Virus record (IMG/VR): IMGVR_UViG_3300028840_004217
Location: 28,050-92,049 of that record
Strand: one strand, 5' to 3'
Origin: a virus
DNA: 64,000 nucleotides
Made by a program: the position numbers and the translations under genes. The notes beneath the pieces are model-generated. The model saw nothing but the letters and a program-made list of their open reading frames with translations. It searched no databases and was not told the origin of the DNA. Position 1 is the first letter of the stretch. Each line of letters opens with the position of its first letter. This document shows, in pieces, positions 25,327-33,249 of the stretch.

Positions 25327-25595
25327 CTCTGTAACACGGCGTATGTGTACTCGTCAAAATCACCGTCGCCGTGGGTGACGCGGTACGTGATCATCGGGGG
25401 CACGATCTCGAACCCGTGCTTGCCCAAGTCCTTCACCTCCGTCATGTCCACGAACTCGCGCCACCTCTCTTTGTCATCGACCACATTGCCCTCATTCGAC
25501 ACCCAGGTCAGTTTGCCGAAGATGTCGATGCGGACCATGGCCGTCTCGCGGCGGATGCGACCTTCCGATGTGAACTGCACTTCATGATGCTGCAT
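25311..25595 (-). CDS. Small protein of unknown function
   Basis: A 94-residue protein starting MQHHEVQFTSEG at 25595; upstream in-frame residues are shadow. Mixed alpha/beta with a YRVTHGDGDFDEYTY end. Its ATG overlaps the stop of the next gene upstream. No family recognised. Confidence 0.5.
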   Translation of the reverse strand: MQHHEVQFTSEGRIRRETAMVRIDIFGKLTWVSNEGNVVDDKERWREFVDMTEVKDLGKHGFEIVPPMITYRVTHGDGDFDEYTYAVLQRWRTE

Positions 25596-25804
25596 CAGCT
25601 GACCTCCGTGATGCGCGGGATCGCGGCCCAAAGCTGCTGGCATATACGGTCGAACTGCGCGTGGCTTTTGATCTCGTACATACCCGCATTAAATGCGGTC
25701 TGATAGGTCTGGACGCCGGTTTCACCCGTCATGATGTTCAGCAGGTGGCGCAACAGATACGCCTCCTCGTCGTTCATGTGCAGCGTGACCTCTCCGCGTG
25801 CCAT
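25595..25804 (-). CDS. Small helical protein of unknown function
   Basis: A 69-residue protein starting MARGEVTLHM, with a consensus AAGGAGG six bases before the ATG. The helix DEEAYLLRHLLNIMTG could mediate dimerisation. No family recognised. Confidence 0.55.
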   Translation of the reverse strand: MARGEVTLHMNDEEAYLLRHLLNIMTGETGVQTYQTAFNAGMYEIKSHAQFDRICQQLWAAIPRITEVS

Positions 25805-25805
25805 G

Positions 25806-25979
25806 TCATTCCTCCTTGTGTGAAAATACGAATCGCTTGATCTGATGCGGATATATACCGTACTCCTTGCAGTATTCGTACAGCGCGGCTTCCACGCTGG
25901 ACGTGTCCGGATCGGTACCCACCGGCACGTCATGCTCGTCGCCGTCTTTGAGCGTCAGACGGTAGATGAACTCAGGCAT
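25806..25979 (-). CDS. 57-residue protein of unknown function
   Basis: The ATG is at 25977-25979 and the TGA at 25806-25808. The product (MPEFIYRLTLKDGDEHDVPV at its start) reads as a small beta-alpha fold. It is tightly spaced with both neighbours: its end contains the ribosome site of the next gene and its start overlaps the DUF4314 gene. Too short for most gene callers but convincing. Confidence 0.55.
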   Translation of the reverse strand: MPEFIYRLTLKDGDEHDVPVGTDPDTSSVEAALYEYCKEYGIYPHQIKRFVFSHKEE

Positions 25980-26187
25980 CTGTCACCACCTCGAACTGAT
26001 CGGGCGGGCAGACCAGCGGCAGGCTGTACGGTCCGTCCCAATCGACCCACACCTGGTTGAACTTGTCGTCACGGGCCAGCTCGACCGGCGTCACCTCCGT
26101 CACCGTACCCAACGTGCCGGGCGGCACCGGCGTCGGGTCATCGACCATCGTGATCAGCTTGATACGCGTTCCTCTTTTCAACTTCAT
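25972..26187 (-). CDS. DUF4314 family protein
   Basis: A 71-residue protein starting MKLKRGTRIKLITM at 26187. The whole length fits DUF4314: a small beta barrel with PPGTLGTVTEV and VDWD ... SLPL ... FEVV. This family is common in phages and mobile elements and resembles SH3-like barrels; its role is unknown. Overlaps the next gene upstream by four bases. Confidence 0.75.
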   Translation of the reverse strand: MKLKRGTRIKLITMVDDPTPVPPGTLGTVTEVTPVELARDDKFNQVWVDWDGPYSLPLVCPPDQFEVVTDA

Positions 26188-26564
26188 TTCGATACCCCCT
26201 CCTCTTTGGCTCGATTCCGCTGTATCCAGCTCACGCAGTTGCCGTGTGCCCTGCGGGAATTCGACCAGTACTTCTCCAGACCGGTGGCCGTTTCTATGAC
26301 GGCCCACCCGTCACGGCGTCCGCGTATTTCATAGCGGCGACGCGGACCCCCTCCTGTGCGCTCGATCTTCGGAACCGGGTACCGTCGCTCGAAATGCGGC
26401 CTGCCGCAGAACGACTCCCACTGACCACTCTTGGTCACGTTGGGGTGTACCGACAGCCCGCTCCGGACGGGAACGTGAGCCCCGCAGATCCTGCACCGCA
26501 CCGCGATCTTGTTCGGGAAACAGGGCGGTGCGCCGATGTACTTGACGTCCTCACTCATGGTCAT
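26184..26564 (-). CDS. Zinc-knuckle protein, first gene of an early unit
   Basis: A 126-residue basic protein with CRICGAH at about 24 and further Cys and His downstream, suggesting a metal-binding fold, then a C-terminal Arg-rich half. Two starts (26564 and 26558) lie behind AAGGAG. It is the first gene after promoter 26606-26634. No family recognised. Confidence 0.55.
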   Translation of the reverse strand: MTMSEDVKYIGAPPCFPNKIAVRCRICGAHVPVRSGLSVHPNVTKSGQWESFCGRPHFERRYPVPKIERTGGGPRRRYEIRGRRDGWAVIETATGLEKYWSNSRRAHGNCVSWIQRNRAKEEGVSK

Positions 26565-26605
26565 TCGCTCCTTGTGTCTGGTTGCGACGTCATCTATCTT
26601 GTAAC

Positions 26606-26634
26606 AATATAATATCTATTGTTTATTTTGTCAA
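26606..26634 (-). promoter_or_regulatory. Sigma-70 promoter
   Basis: Minus strand: TTGACA (26629-26634), 17 bases, TATATT (26606-26611). The bases after the -35 (AAAATAAACA) differ from the 20761/23975 pair and resemble the half-sites at 37786 and 43434. Confidence 0.85.
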
Positions 26635-26653
26635 GAGGTTTTTAGTGAGGACA

Positions 26654-26681
26654 GCGGCCCGCCCGAGGACGAACGGGCCGC
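26654..26681 (-). terminator. GC hairpin after the 26729 gene
   Basis: GCGGCCCG at 26654-26661 and CGGGCCGC at 26674-26681 form a perfect 8-bp stem about 50 bases beyond the stop codon and just upstream of the next promoter. No clear T run follows, so this is a probable, not certain, terminator. Confidence 0.45.
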
Positions 26682-26728
26682 CCCACCGGAACGTGGTGTA
26701 CGAGGCCGAGCGTACGAGTGTCCGGTGG

Positions 26729-27181
26729 TCATTCTTTGGGGTGCAGGAGCTGTCGGAATCTGTCGTAGGGAACCTTGATCGTGTACCGGCCCACCACGCC
26801 GTTCTCATAGTATTCGATCACGGTGTGGTCCGCGCTGTTCGACGCCTTGTGACCGCGTATCAACAACAGGTCATACCGGCGCGGTGCGTAGTGCTCCACG
26901 TTGTCCACGATCAGACCGAGTGTACGGGCCCACAGAATCCGGTGGCCGGTGCTGTCGGCGTACACGGCGACGGTGAGGGCATCATTGAGCTGTTCGTAGA
27001 TCAGGACGGCCTCCTCCACCGACAGGTACAGCATCGAGTTGTCGGCACGCTGAACCGTGATCTTGTCTGCCCGTTCGACGGCCTGGAGGCGGGCGATCTC
27101 CGAGAAGAAAACCCACTGTATGCCGATGATGAAGATCACCACGCCGATGAACAGCAGCTTCAATTTATTCTTGCGCGTCAT
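26729..27181 (-). CDS. Membrane-anchored protein of unknown function
   Basis: A 150-residue protein with an N-terminal anchor (LLFIGVVIFIIGIQWVFF at about 9-26) and a soluble domain that should lie outside the membrane if inserted as a type II protein. No catalytic motif recognised. It overlaps the next gene upstream by 17 bases. Confidence 0.55.
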   Translation of the reverse strand: MTRKNKLKLLFIGVVIFIIGIQWVFFSEIARLQAVERADKITVQRADNSMLYLSVEEAVLIYEQLNDALTVAVYADSTGHRILWARTLGLIVDNVEHYAPRRYDLLLIRGHKASNSADHTVIEYYENGVVGRYTIKVPYDRFRQLLHPKE

Positions 27182-27449
27182 CGTTTTCCTTCTCTACCGC
27201 CGCCATCGCCTCCGAGTAATCCCCGCCGTTCGGGAGGGCACTCAGGTCGAGGCGGCGTTTGATCTGGTCGAGGTAGTTGCCCACCAGACGCATCGCGCCG
27301 AAGTGTTCGGGGATGAAGTCGGACGCGTTGATGTTCTCGTGGTTCATCACGCACATGGCCATCTGGAGTCCGTTGTAGAACCCGTGGGACCAGTCGGGGT
27401 TTTTGAATTGCTTTTTGAGTACCGCTTCAAATTGCTCTGCATCAGTCAA
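27165..27449 (-). CDS. Early protein with TTG start
   Basis: A 94-residue protein (MTDAEQFEAVLKKQFKNP at the start). The frame has no ATG or GTG at the right place; TTG at 27447-27449 lies seven bases after GGAGG and overlaps the stop of the upstream gene (TTGA), so TTG is the likely start. Mostly helical. No family recognised. Confidence 0.5.
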   Translation of the reverse strand: MTDAEQFEAVLKKQFKNPDWSHGFYNGLQMAMCVMNHENINASDFIPEHFGAMRLVGNYLDQIKRRLDLSALPNGGDYSEAMAAVEKENDDAQE

Positions 27450-28060
27450 AACGAAGCCTCCGTGAAAAGCGTATACGTGAACGTGGTCCCGTGGCCGTGC
27501 TCGACCTGTCGCTGCGCCAGGCTGATGATCAGGTCGAACACGTCGGGGTCGGGAATCACCTGGCAGGCCGCAGACCACTTGCCGATCCTGACGGACCGCC
27601 GCAGTTCGGATGCCCGGTGTATATTGGCACCGATCACCGCCTTGTCCCACTCATGCATGTCGATATAGGAAACCTCCCCGGCATCAAGTCTCTGCCAGAA
27701 GTCGGGCTGCACACGCCAGAACTCTATCGGCGCGGCCTGCGTCAATGCCCGGTACTTGCCTCTGTGAAAACCGAGCTGGTACGCCGACCGATACTGGCCT
27801 GGCCGCATGATGGCCGTTCCACGCACGTTGAGGGGGTTCTGACGGTAGTACACGCCGGGGTCCGTAGTGCAGGGTGTCTGAATCATATTCCAGTCACCTG
27901 CGGCCTTCCAGACCACAAAAAACAGATCGTTGAACGTATCGGCCGTCAGGTCATTCGACCGGATGCCGCCGATGTTCAGATCGTAGTCGTCGCCCTCGAA
28001 AAAGGCATACATGGCGTTCTGGTATGCGGCCCGTATCTCGTCAAACGTCACCAGGTGCAT
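27446..28060 (-). CDS. Possible L,D-transpeptidase-like cell-wall enzyme
   Basis: A 204-residue protein whose second half has YIDMHEWDKAVIGANIHRAS and then IGKWSAACQVIPDPDVF. This fits a phage family in which IHR ... WSAGCQV carries a His and a catalytic Cys, akin to the HxxG/SxGC signature of L,D-transpeptidases; predicted H148 and C166. The Gly before the Cys is Ala here. It could process peptidoglycan and serve as the endolysin, although it sits in an early unit far from the holin and has no signal peptide. Moderate confidence. Confidence 0.45.
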   Translation of the reverse strand: MHLVTFDEIRAAYQNAMYAFFEGDDYDLNIGGIRSNDLTADTFNDLFFVVWKAAGDWNMIQTPCTTDPGVYYRQNPLNVRGTAIMRPGQYRSAYQLGFHRGKYRALTQAAPIEFWRVQPDFWQRLDAGEVSYIDMHEWDKAVIGANIHRASELRRSVRIGKWSAACQVIPDPDVFDLIISLAQRQVEHGHGTTFTYTLFTEASF

Positions 28061-28221
28061 CAGCCAGCTCCTTTCGTGGTGTCTGCCGGTGCGCTGGTCG
28101 TGTCGGGCGGCGCAGGTGCGGGTTTCGGCTTTTCAGCCCAAAACATGCCCTCGATCGTCTTGCAGCACCCCGGCTCGTTCTGCTTGTTGTAGCTGCCCCG
28201 CTTTATGATGATGAATTTCAT
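28060..28221 (-). CDS. 53-residue protein of unknown function
   Basis: ATG at 28219-28221, TGA at 28060-28062, overlapping both neighbours (TGATG at one end, four bases at the other). It starts MKFIIIKRGSYNKQNEPGCC and ends in a Pro/Ala/Thr-rich tail. The tight overlaps support it. No function assigned. Confidence 0.5.
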   Translation of the reverse strand: MKFIIIKRGSYNKQNEPGCCKTIEGMFWAEKPKPAPAPPDTTSAPADTTKGAG

Positions 28222-29174
28222 AGGACGTTCCTTTCCACTCTGTCGGCCCGCGCCTCGTCGTCGGGATCGGGTTTCAGGCCGAGTTCTATGAACCAGTCGC
28301 AGGTGGACCCGCTGTGCTCCGTCAGGAACCGGGCCACCGCCTCCAGCTTGCGGGCCTCATGCTCGAACGTCACGCGTGCCCGTTCCAGGTGCTCCTCGTT
28401 GTGCTTGACGTCGGACGCGCAACCGGCCACCTTGTCCTTCTGCTGGTAGGCCGCCTCCTGCATGACCAGGATGACGTTCTCCTCCACCAGAGCCAGCCCC
28501 GTGATCTCGTCCTTCGGATCCTCCGCCTGTTGAGACACGACGGCCACCTCACCCGTACCCGAACACACTGAGCAGTGTACGTCACCGCCGCCGATGATAC
28601 CCGTCCCCCCGCACTCCGGACACTCCGTTGTTTTCATGATGGGCACTTCTCCTTTCCCTTGACATTGACAACACTCGTCGGCGCCCGTACCGTCACAGGC
28701 CGGGCATTTGATGAACTCCAGGATGCTGGCCACGCCCTTCGAGCTGGCCCACGGTATCACGCCGCGCCCGCCGCACCAGGTACAGGCCGTCTGCCCGACC
28801 TTCCCGCCTTCATGCCCGCAGGCGGGACACGGGATGGTCTGTCCGCAGCCGTTGCAGACGTAACACCTTTCGTCCGGCTCCTCCTCATCGGTACTCCCCT
28901 TCAGTATGCCCTCACCCCGGCATTTGTAGCACGCCGTCGTCTTGCCGGGATCGAGGACGACGGGTACGCACCCCAGGCCGCGACAGAACGGACACAGGGT
29001 ATCCAGGGGCGTGGCTTTCGTCGTGCGGCCCATGCCCTCACACGGCGTACAGAAAACCAGCCCGCCCTTGCCCCCGCATTTGTAGCAGACCTGCGGCGCG
29101 CCGTCGTCATCGACCTGGCCCGTACCGTCACAGTTATTGCAGACCTCGGGTATAGGCAACGTACTGCTGCACAT
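28218..29174 (-). CDS. Multi-CxxCxGxG DnaJ-type zinc-finger protein without J domain
   Basis: A 318-residue protein. Its first 210 residues carry twelve CxxC motifs, most followed by xGxG (CNNCDGTG, CYKCGGKG, CTPCEGMG, CPFCRGLG, CYKCRGEG, CPACDGTG, CPECGGTG, CSVCSGTG and others). DnaJ has four such motifs binding two zinc ions, so about six zinc sites are possible. There is no J domain (no HPD). The last 100 residues are charged helix with more Cys. It may be a holdase or an RNA-binding scaffold. The length and repeat number are far above the usual. Confidence 0.75.
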   Translation of the reverse strand: MCSSTLPIPEVCNNCDGTGQVDDDGAPQVCYKCGGKGGLVFCTPCEGMGRTTKATPLDTLCPFCRGLGCVPVVLDPGKTTACYKCRGEGILKGSTDEEEPDERCYVCNGCGQTIPCPACGHEGGKVGQTACTWCGGRGVIPWASSKGVASILEFIKCPACDGTGADECCQCQGKGEVPIMKTTECPECGGTGIIGGGDVHCSVCSGTGEVAVVSQQAEDPKDEITGLALVEENVILVMQEAAYQQKDKVAGCASDVKHNEEHLERARVTFEHEARKLEAVARFLTEHSGSTCDWFIELGLKPDPDDEARADRVERNVL

Positions 29175-29364
29175 AGGACCTCCTTTTCTGTGGGAACCCG
29201 TAAAACCCGCACACGATGATGAAGCTGATGCAGTCGAGGTTGGACGGAAAGCCGTACCAGGTGAACGGCATCAACGGCCTGATGAGAGGTTCGATACTGA
29301 TGGTCACGCTGAATATGACTATCCCCAACCAGAGCAGCTTGAACAATCCGAATACCTTACTCAC
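29134..29364 (-). CDS. Small membrane protein
   Basis: A 76-residue protein with two hydrophobic segments (LFKLLWLGIVIFSVTI; LDCISFIIVCGFYGF). It overlaps the following zinc-protein gene by 41 bases and the upstream nuclease-like gene by four. No family recognised. Confidence 0.5.
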   Translation of the reverse strand: MSKVFGLFKLLWLGIVIFSVTISIEPLIRPLMPFTWYGFPSNLDCISFIIVCGFYGFPQKRRSYVQQYVAYTRGLQ

Positions 29365-30479
29365 GAAACCCTCCCCATGCAGGCGTCATTGAAATACTTC
29401 AGGTCGTCATAGGCCAGTGGGTATTTCTCTCCGTAGTGCGCGTCCGTCATCGAGTTGATGATGAACTTGATGTCGCGCACCGACCCTATGAGGCGGCACA
29501 TCGACCACGGGATGATCAGGCGGTCCGTCCGCGTGTCCTCGCCGTGCATGCCCTGTATGCCGAGCGTGGTGTGCTCGAACTGCAACGCGCTGTCGTGATC
29601 GAGGGGTACGTGCACCCACCGCACCCACTGGTCTTTGGGAGCCTCCAGGATCGGAAGGGGGCTGGCCCGCTTGTTCCAGATCGGATCGACCATGAACACG
29701 GTATGCAGGCACCGGTTCATCTGCTGGAGCAGTTCGAGGTACAGCATCTTGTGCGGCTCGAACAGGAATGACTTCGCCGGACAGCCGGGGTTGACGCGCT
29801 TGGTCTCGAAGAACTCGACCCTGCCGTTCACGATGGCCACGCCGTCCACGTCGGCGGGCCACCCGCAGTACCACGGGTGGAGGACGTGATACACGAACAG
29901 CCTGTTGTGTATCAGGCTTTCACGCTCCGCGTCGTCCAGCTTGGTCAGCACCGTTTCGAGGGCGGTAATACGCTGGTCCTCGGTGCGGTCCTTCTCCTCA
30001 TGCTGTCGGGCGCCCTCCCACGGGCGCACCAGGGGCCGGTGATCTCTGGTCAGCCTGTAGGTCGTCAGAAGCTGGTCGATGGGCATTTTGTCCTCCCACC
30101 CTCCGTTCTGGTACAGGCGGCCTGTGAAGTCCTTCCGCTTCGCGTCGTACTGCGCGGCTACGACGACCTGGTTGTACTGTGACAGGGTGCGGGCCACGTG
30201 GGAATCGACCTGCATACGCCACGGCTCCGTCTTGGTGACGACGCGGAACCAGTACCGGGGCGGGCCGTCCTTCTCGTCGGGCATGTAATACCAGTTCGAC
30301 GATACCAGGGACCCGTCGCCCACGGCGACGGCCAGGGACCGCAGGAACACGTCCTCGAATAGGAATGATTCGAGTCGCCGGCAGTTCTCATGCTGGAGCA
30401 GCTTGCGGGCGTCGTAGTGGCTGGCCGGGTCGAACTTGCCGTCCCTGAACTCCTGTATCACGTCACGCAGGGTATTCAT
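29361..30479 (-). CDS. Putative PD-(D/E)XK-type nuclease
   Basis: A 372-residue protein. The segment around 210-230 (DVDGVAIVNGRVEFFETKRV) matches the PD-(D/E)XK core: D212, then E225-T-K227 on the next strand, followed by a helix. Family members include RecB/Cas4-like exonucleases and Holliday-junction resolvases. The rest (helical N-terminus, beta-rich C-terminus) was not recognised. CAGGAGG precedes the ATG, behind a conserved leader box. A role in recombination with the ERF protein is plausible. Confidence 0.5.
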   Translation of the reverse strand: MNTLRDVIQEFRDGKFDPASHYDARKLLQHENCRRLESFLFEDVFLRSLAVAVGDGSLVSSNWYYMPDEKDGPPRYWFRVVTKTEPWRMQVDSHVARTLSQYNQVVVAAQYDAKRKDFTGRLYQNGGWEDKMPIDQLLTTYRLTRDHRPLVRPWEGARQHEEKDRTEDQRITALETVLTKLDDAERESLIHNRLFVYHVLHPWYCGWPADVDGVAIVNGRVEFFETKRVNPGCPAKSFLFEPHKMLYLELLQQMNRCLHTVFMVDPIWNKRASPLPILEAPKDQWVRWVHVPLDHDSALQFEHTTLGIQGMHGEDTRTDRLIIPWSMCRLIGSVRDIKFIINSMTDAHYGEKYPLAYDDLKYFNDACMGRVS

Positions 30480-30663
30480 CAGTCCTCCTGTGGTTTGGTT
30501 TGGCTCGCATCACTTTACTCCGCGGAACGCTGCGACGGTGCGCGTTGGTCTGCGTGGAATGTGCTTGGCATTGCGCCGCTCCGGTCCGCCGTGCTTCGGT
30601 AGACATGGCAGGGTAGGGCAGTGGTACGCGACGCGTGAGTTGACATTGGTTTGCTCCGAATGA
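30480..30663 (-). promoter_or_regulatory. Leader L1 (no gene)
   Basis: This 184-base gap holds no credible frame. Next to the ribosome site of the downstream gene it has the box CCAAACCAAACCACAGGAGG (minus strand), shared in outline by four other leaders in this region. Beyond it the sequence is full of short GCTTTG/TTGGC-type words. No promoter was recognised. Confidence 0.4.
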
Positions 30664-30951
30664 TCATCTGGTGATCGCTTTTCTCAACATCGCCATCTCG
30701 ACTTCGAGCAGAATGACCTTTTCTACGAGTTTCGTTATACCCGACACCCGCATCGGTTCTCCCGGCTTCAACTCGTATTCATCTATGAAAGCATTGATCG
30801 CTCGGTAGGCGTCGGCCTCCGTGGGTTGCGTCGGACCGGACAGGACATCGAGGGCCTTGCCGGTACCGACTGTCACCGCGCCCGTGAGCAGGTTCTTCAG
30901 AAAGGCCCGGCGTTCGGTGATGTCTTCATCGGTGAACATGATCTTGCGCAT
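30664..30951 (-). CDS. Small helical protein of unknown function
   Basis: A 95-residue protein starting MRKIMFTDEDITERRAFLK at 30951; residues upstream in the frame are leader shadow. The start looks like a Tat-type RRxFLK motif followed by a Gly/Ala stretch (RRAFLKNLLTGAVTVGTG), but the hydrophobic part is short. It ends in a leucine-rich helix (VEKVILLEVEMAMLRKAI). No family recognised. Confidence 0.5.
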   Translation of the reverse strand: MRKIMFTDEDITERRAFLKNLLTGAVTVGTGKALDVLSGPTQPTEADAYRAINAFIDEYELKPGEPMRVSGITKLVEKVILLEVEMAMLRKAITR

Positions 30952-31290
30952 TGTAGATACCTCTGCTGTGGTTCGGTCAGCCCTGGAAAGGTCATGGTTG
31001 GCCTTGGTTTGGCACGCTATACAACGGGATGGTGCGCGAAACAGTGAAACGCTCCGGTTGGCTTCGGGTAGGTATGGCGTGCCGTGAACGCTGTATGTTG
31101 TCCTCCGTTCCTCCGATGTCCGCTTCGCTTGGGATTGCTCCGCTTTGGCGTGCAAAGCGCCGCAGCACTGCGCGAGGCCGAGGCTTGGTTATCTGCGCGT
31201 TGCCGGGGGCAGCTCTGATGTGCTCAGGTGCGCGTGGTTTCACTTTGGCGTGGACAGCTCCGCAAGGCAAAGGGGAGCGGAGGTACGTTG
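30952..31290 (-). promoter_or_regulatory. Leader L2 (no gene)
   Basis: A 339-base stretch without a credible gene; open frames across it have no ribosome site and poor composition. It begins, next to the downstream ribosome site, with CCGAACCACAGCAGAGGT on the minus strand and then shows repeated short words (GGTTTGGCACGC, GCTTTGGCGTGC). No promoter seen. Confidence 0.4.
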
Positions 31291-31848
31291 TCATTTGCCC
31301 GGCTTCAGTATCACCGGCTCCCACCCCACGACGAGGAAACGACCGAAGGAGCCTTTCTTGGCGGGCCGGTATGCGCCGACACCCACCAGGCGGCCTGAGT
31401 CGTCGACCACCTTCTTCAACTGCTGCTCAGTGATCAGCTCGTCGTCGTACTCTACCTGGAATTTCAAACGCCACTCGTCGAAGCGCGGCCTGTAGCACCA
31501 GACCCTGCCGCCGCCTATGAACTTGTTGACGACGGTGCGCTCGTCGATGGCATACTCGGTGACGCCCAGGAACAGCTTCTCGGGCGTGATGAAGATGCAG
31601 GCCGCGGCGATCTTGGCGAGGGTGGCGCGGCCCTTGCCCTTGCTGTAGGCCCCGCCGTCGATCACGCACCGCTTCACGTTCTCTGCGGGCACGTACAGCT
31701 CCTGCGTGTCCTCGTCGCGGTAGGCGGCGTGTTCGGCCTGTTCGTCTTTGGGCAGTTTGTCGAAGTTCTCGATGGGCTGTGAGGGAAAAGCGTGCATCAG
31801 CAACCCTGGCGGCAATCCTCTGATTTCAACATCGACTTTCGCTATCAT
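31291..31848 (-). CDS. Conserved phage protein of unknown function
   Basis: A 185-residue protein with a distinctive end (DDSGRLVGVGAYRPAKKGSF followed by GRFLVVGWE) and a Gly/Lys-rich loop (GGAYSKGKGRATLAK) that could contact nucleic acid. The same arrangement is familiar from unannotated proteins in other phages, but I cannot name the family. CAGGAGGT precedes the ATG behind the leader box. Confidence 0.55.
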   Translation of the reverse strand: MIAKVDVEIRGLPPGLLMHAFPSQPIENFDKLPKDEQAEHAAYRDEDTQELYVPAENVKRCVIDGGAYSKGKGRATLAKIAAACIFITPEKLFLGVTEYAIDERTVVNKFIGGGRVWCYRPRFDEWRLKFQVEYDDELITEQQLKKVVDDSGRLVGVGAYRPAKKGSFGRFLVVGWEPVILKPGK

Positions 31849-32347
31849 GGTGCGGTACCTCCTGGCGGTGGTTCGGTTTGGTGTGATCTGCGTTGCGCAG
31901 GATCACAGGGGTTGGCAGAACAAAGGTACGTCTGGCTTTGCTGTACATTGGTTTGCGTTGCCGTTGATCGCGACGGCAGGCCGCGCTGTGATCGTATGAT
32001 TTATGTCATGTGGTCGCTCCCCCCTCTCGGACTGTGCTTTGGCAGGCGTCGGTCGGGCCAGCGTAGGCTTGCAGCGACATGGCCTGGAACGCTTTGACGT
32101 GCTCGGCAATACTCTGCTTGGATACGCAATGATTGAGTTGGCAATGAAAGGCTTCGCTCGGCTTCGCTGATCGTGGCCTTGCCGTGGCACGCCACGCAAT
32201 GCGATGCGTCTGCCGTGGCACGCGACGCTTTGGTTCTCTATGCACTGGTATGGCGTACTCCGCTGTGGCTGTCGTTGGGACGCTTTGCTTTGCAGGTCTA
32301 TGAATAGGTTGGCACTGCTGCGTTTCGGGGTGCAGCGCATTGTTACG
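31849..32347 (-). promoter_or_regulatory. Leader L3 (no gene), long and repetitive
   Basis: The longest gene-free gap in the minus-strand region (499 bases). It has the leader box CCAAACCGAACCACCGCC, a hairpin at 31883-31906 (GTGATCTGCG/CGCAGGATCAC with one bulge), and a 17-base direct repeat with one mismatch at 32181-32197 and 32212-32228 (GCCGTGGCACGC then C/G then ACGC). No protein-like frame and no promoter were found. Confidence 0.45.
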
Positions 32348-32809
32348 CTACGCATCGTAATCCTCATGATCTTCAAGGTCTCCGAGAACCCGGCGACGCT
32401 GTTCACGGAGAATCCAGCCCTTCAACGACAGACCCTCCGGTATGGCACCCGTCGCTTTCAGCGCGTCGTATTCCTGTATCGTTTCCTTCCGGTGTATATC
32501 GGCCCACGAATCGACCGTGTGGTCCTTCGGTATCTCGCCGGCACGCTGCGCCGCCAGAAAACTCACGAAGGTGCGGACCCGGTTCGACACCTGTTCTACG
32601 GACAGGCCGGGCGGCAGGCACGTCTGCGCGCACATGTAGCCGACTTCATCATCCGCCTGAAACCGGGTCCAGCCGCTTTCCACGTTCGGGTCGCTCTGTT
32701 GCTCCCGCCCGCAGACGCCGCACCGCATCATCTCACCGGAGAACAGGCCGGTGGAGAAGGTGGGTTTCGATTTCCGTTTCTTCTTTTTCCTGCGTTTCGG
32801 CTTGATCAC
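32348..32809 (-). CDS. Zinc-knuckle protein of unknown function
   Basis: A 153-residue protein. The open frame extends to an ATG at 32881, but a GTG at 32807-32809 has CGGGAG at good spacing and the conserved leader box lies just upstream, so translation probably starts there (MIKPKRRKKKKRKSK). A very basic N-terminus is followed by MRCGVCGRE and a later CAQTC, suggesting one zinc site. Possibly nucleic-acid binding. Confidence 0.5.
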   Translation of the reverse strand: MIKPKRRKKKKRKSKPTFSTGLFSGEMMRCGVCGREQQSDPNVESGWTRFQADDEVGYMCAQTCLPPGLSVEQVSNRVRTFVSFLAAQRAGEIPKDHTVDSWADIHRKETIQEYDALKATGAIPEGLSLKGWILREQRRRVLGDLEDHEDYDA

Positions 32810-33003
32810 TATGTACTCCCGTCTGAACTGTGGTTTGCAGTACTCGGCTTTACCTCGCATATCAAGACGTCGGATCGCCAAACACCGCCCTGCTATGGCC
32901 TGCTTTGCTCGGGTTCGCCATGCTGCTCTATGCTACGCAAAGCGTCACCGCGCTATGCCCCGCAAAAGTTCACCTGGGCTGGCCTCGACCAGCATCACTG
33001 TAA
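32810..33003 (-). promoter_or_regulatory. Leader L4 (no gene)
   Basis: A 194-base gap. Minus-strand bases next to the GTG start read GCAAACCACAGTTC, the same box as the other leaders. The rest is made of ten-base words such as CTATGGCCTG, TTTGCTCGGG and CTATGCTACG (plus strand). Nothing coding is visible apart from the N-terminal extension of the downstream frame. Confidence 0.35.
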
Positions 33004-33249
33004 TCACAAGTCAATAACTTCATCCTGGGGTGTCAGGTCCTCCAGCACCACGTCGGGCGGCTGGCTGTATACCCCCTCACCCGCCGTCAGCTTCCACAGG
33101 GTGTCCTCGAAGGTCACATAGACACTTCGATTGTTGTTCACCTGGAGGGCATTGAACACCTTGCCGCATACCTGGTGAAAGTTCTTCTTGGCGGCTTCGA
33201 GCGCGTTCAGCATTTCAAAATACTCTTTGGCGAGTTCAGGAGTCAGCAT
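33004..33249 (-). CDS. Small protein of unknown function
   Basis: An 81-residue protein starting MLTPELAKEYFEMLNALEAA at 33249; helical first half, beta second half (RSVYVTFEDTLWKLT). Overlaps the upstream gene by 14 bases. No family recognised. Confidence 0.5.
   Translation of the reverse strand: MLTPELAKEYFEMLNALEAAKKNFHQVCGKVFNALQVNNNRSVYVTFEDTLWKLTAGEGVYSQPPDVVLEDLTPQDEVIDL

Noticed and set aside
30664-30951. Tat-exported protein (RRAFLK motif)
   Set aside because: The twin-Arg motif is followed by too short and too weak a hydrophobic stretch, and the protein is only 95 residues; more likely coincidence.
32204-33121. 305-codon plus-strand frame through leaders L3 and L4
   Set aside because: No ribosome site or promoter; it crosses a supported minus-strand gene and its composition is erratic.
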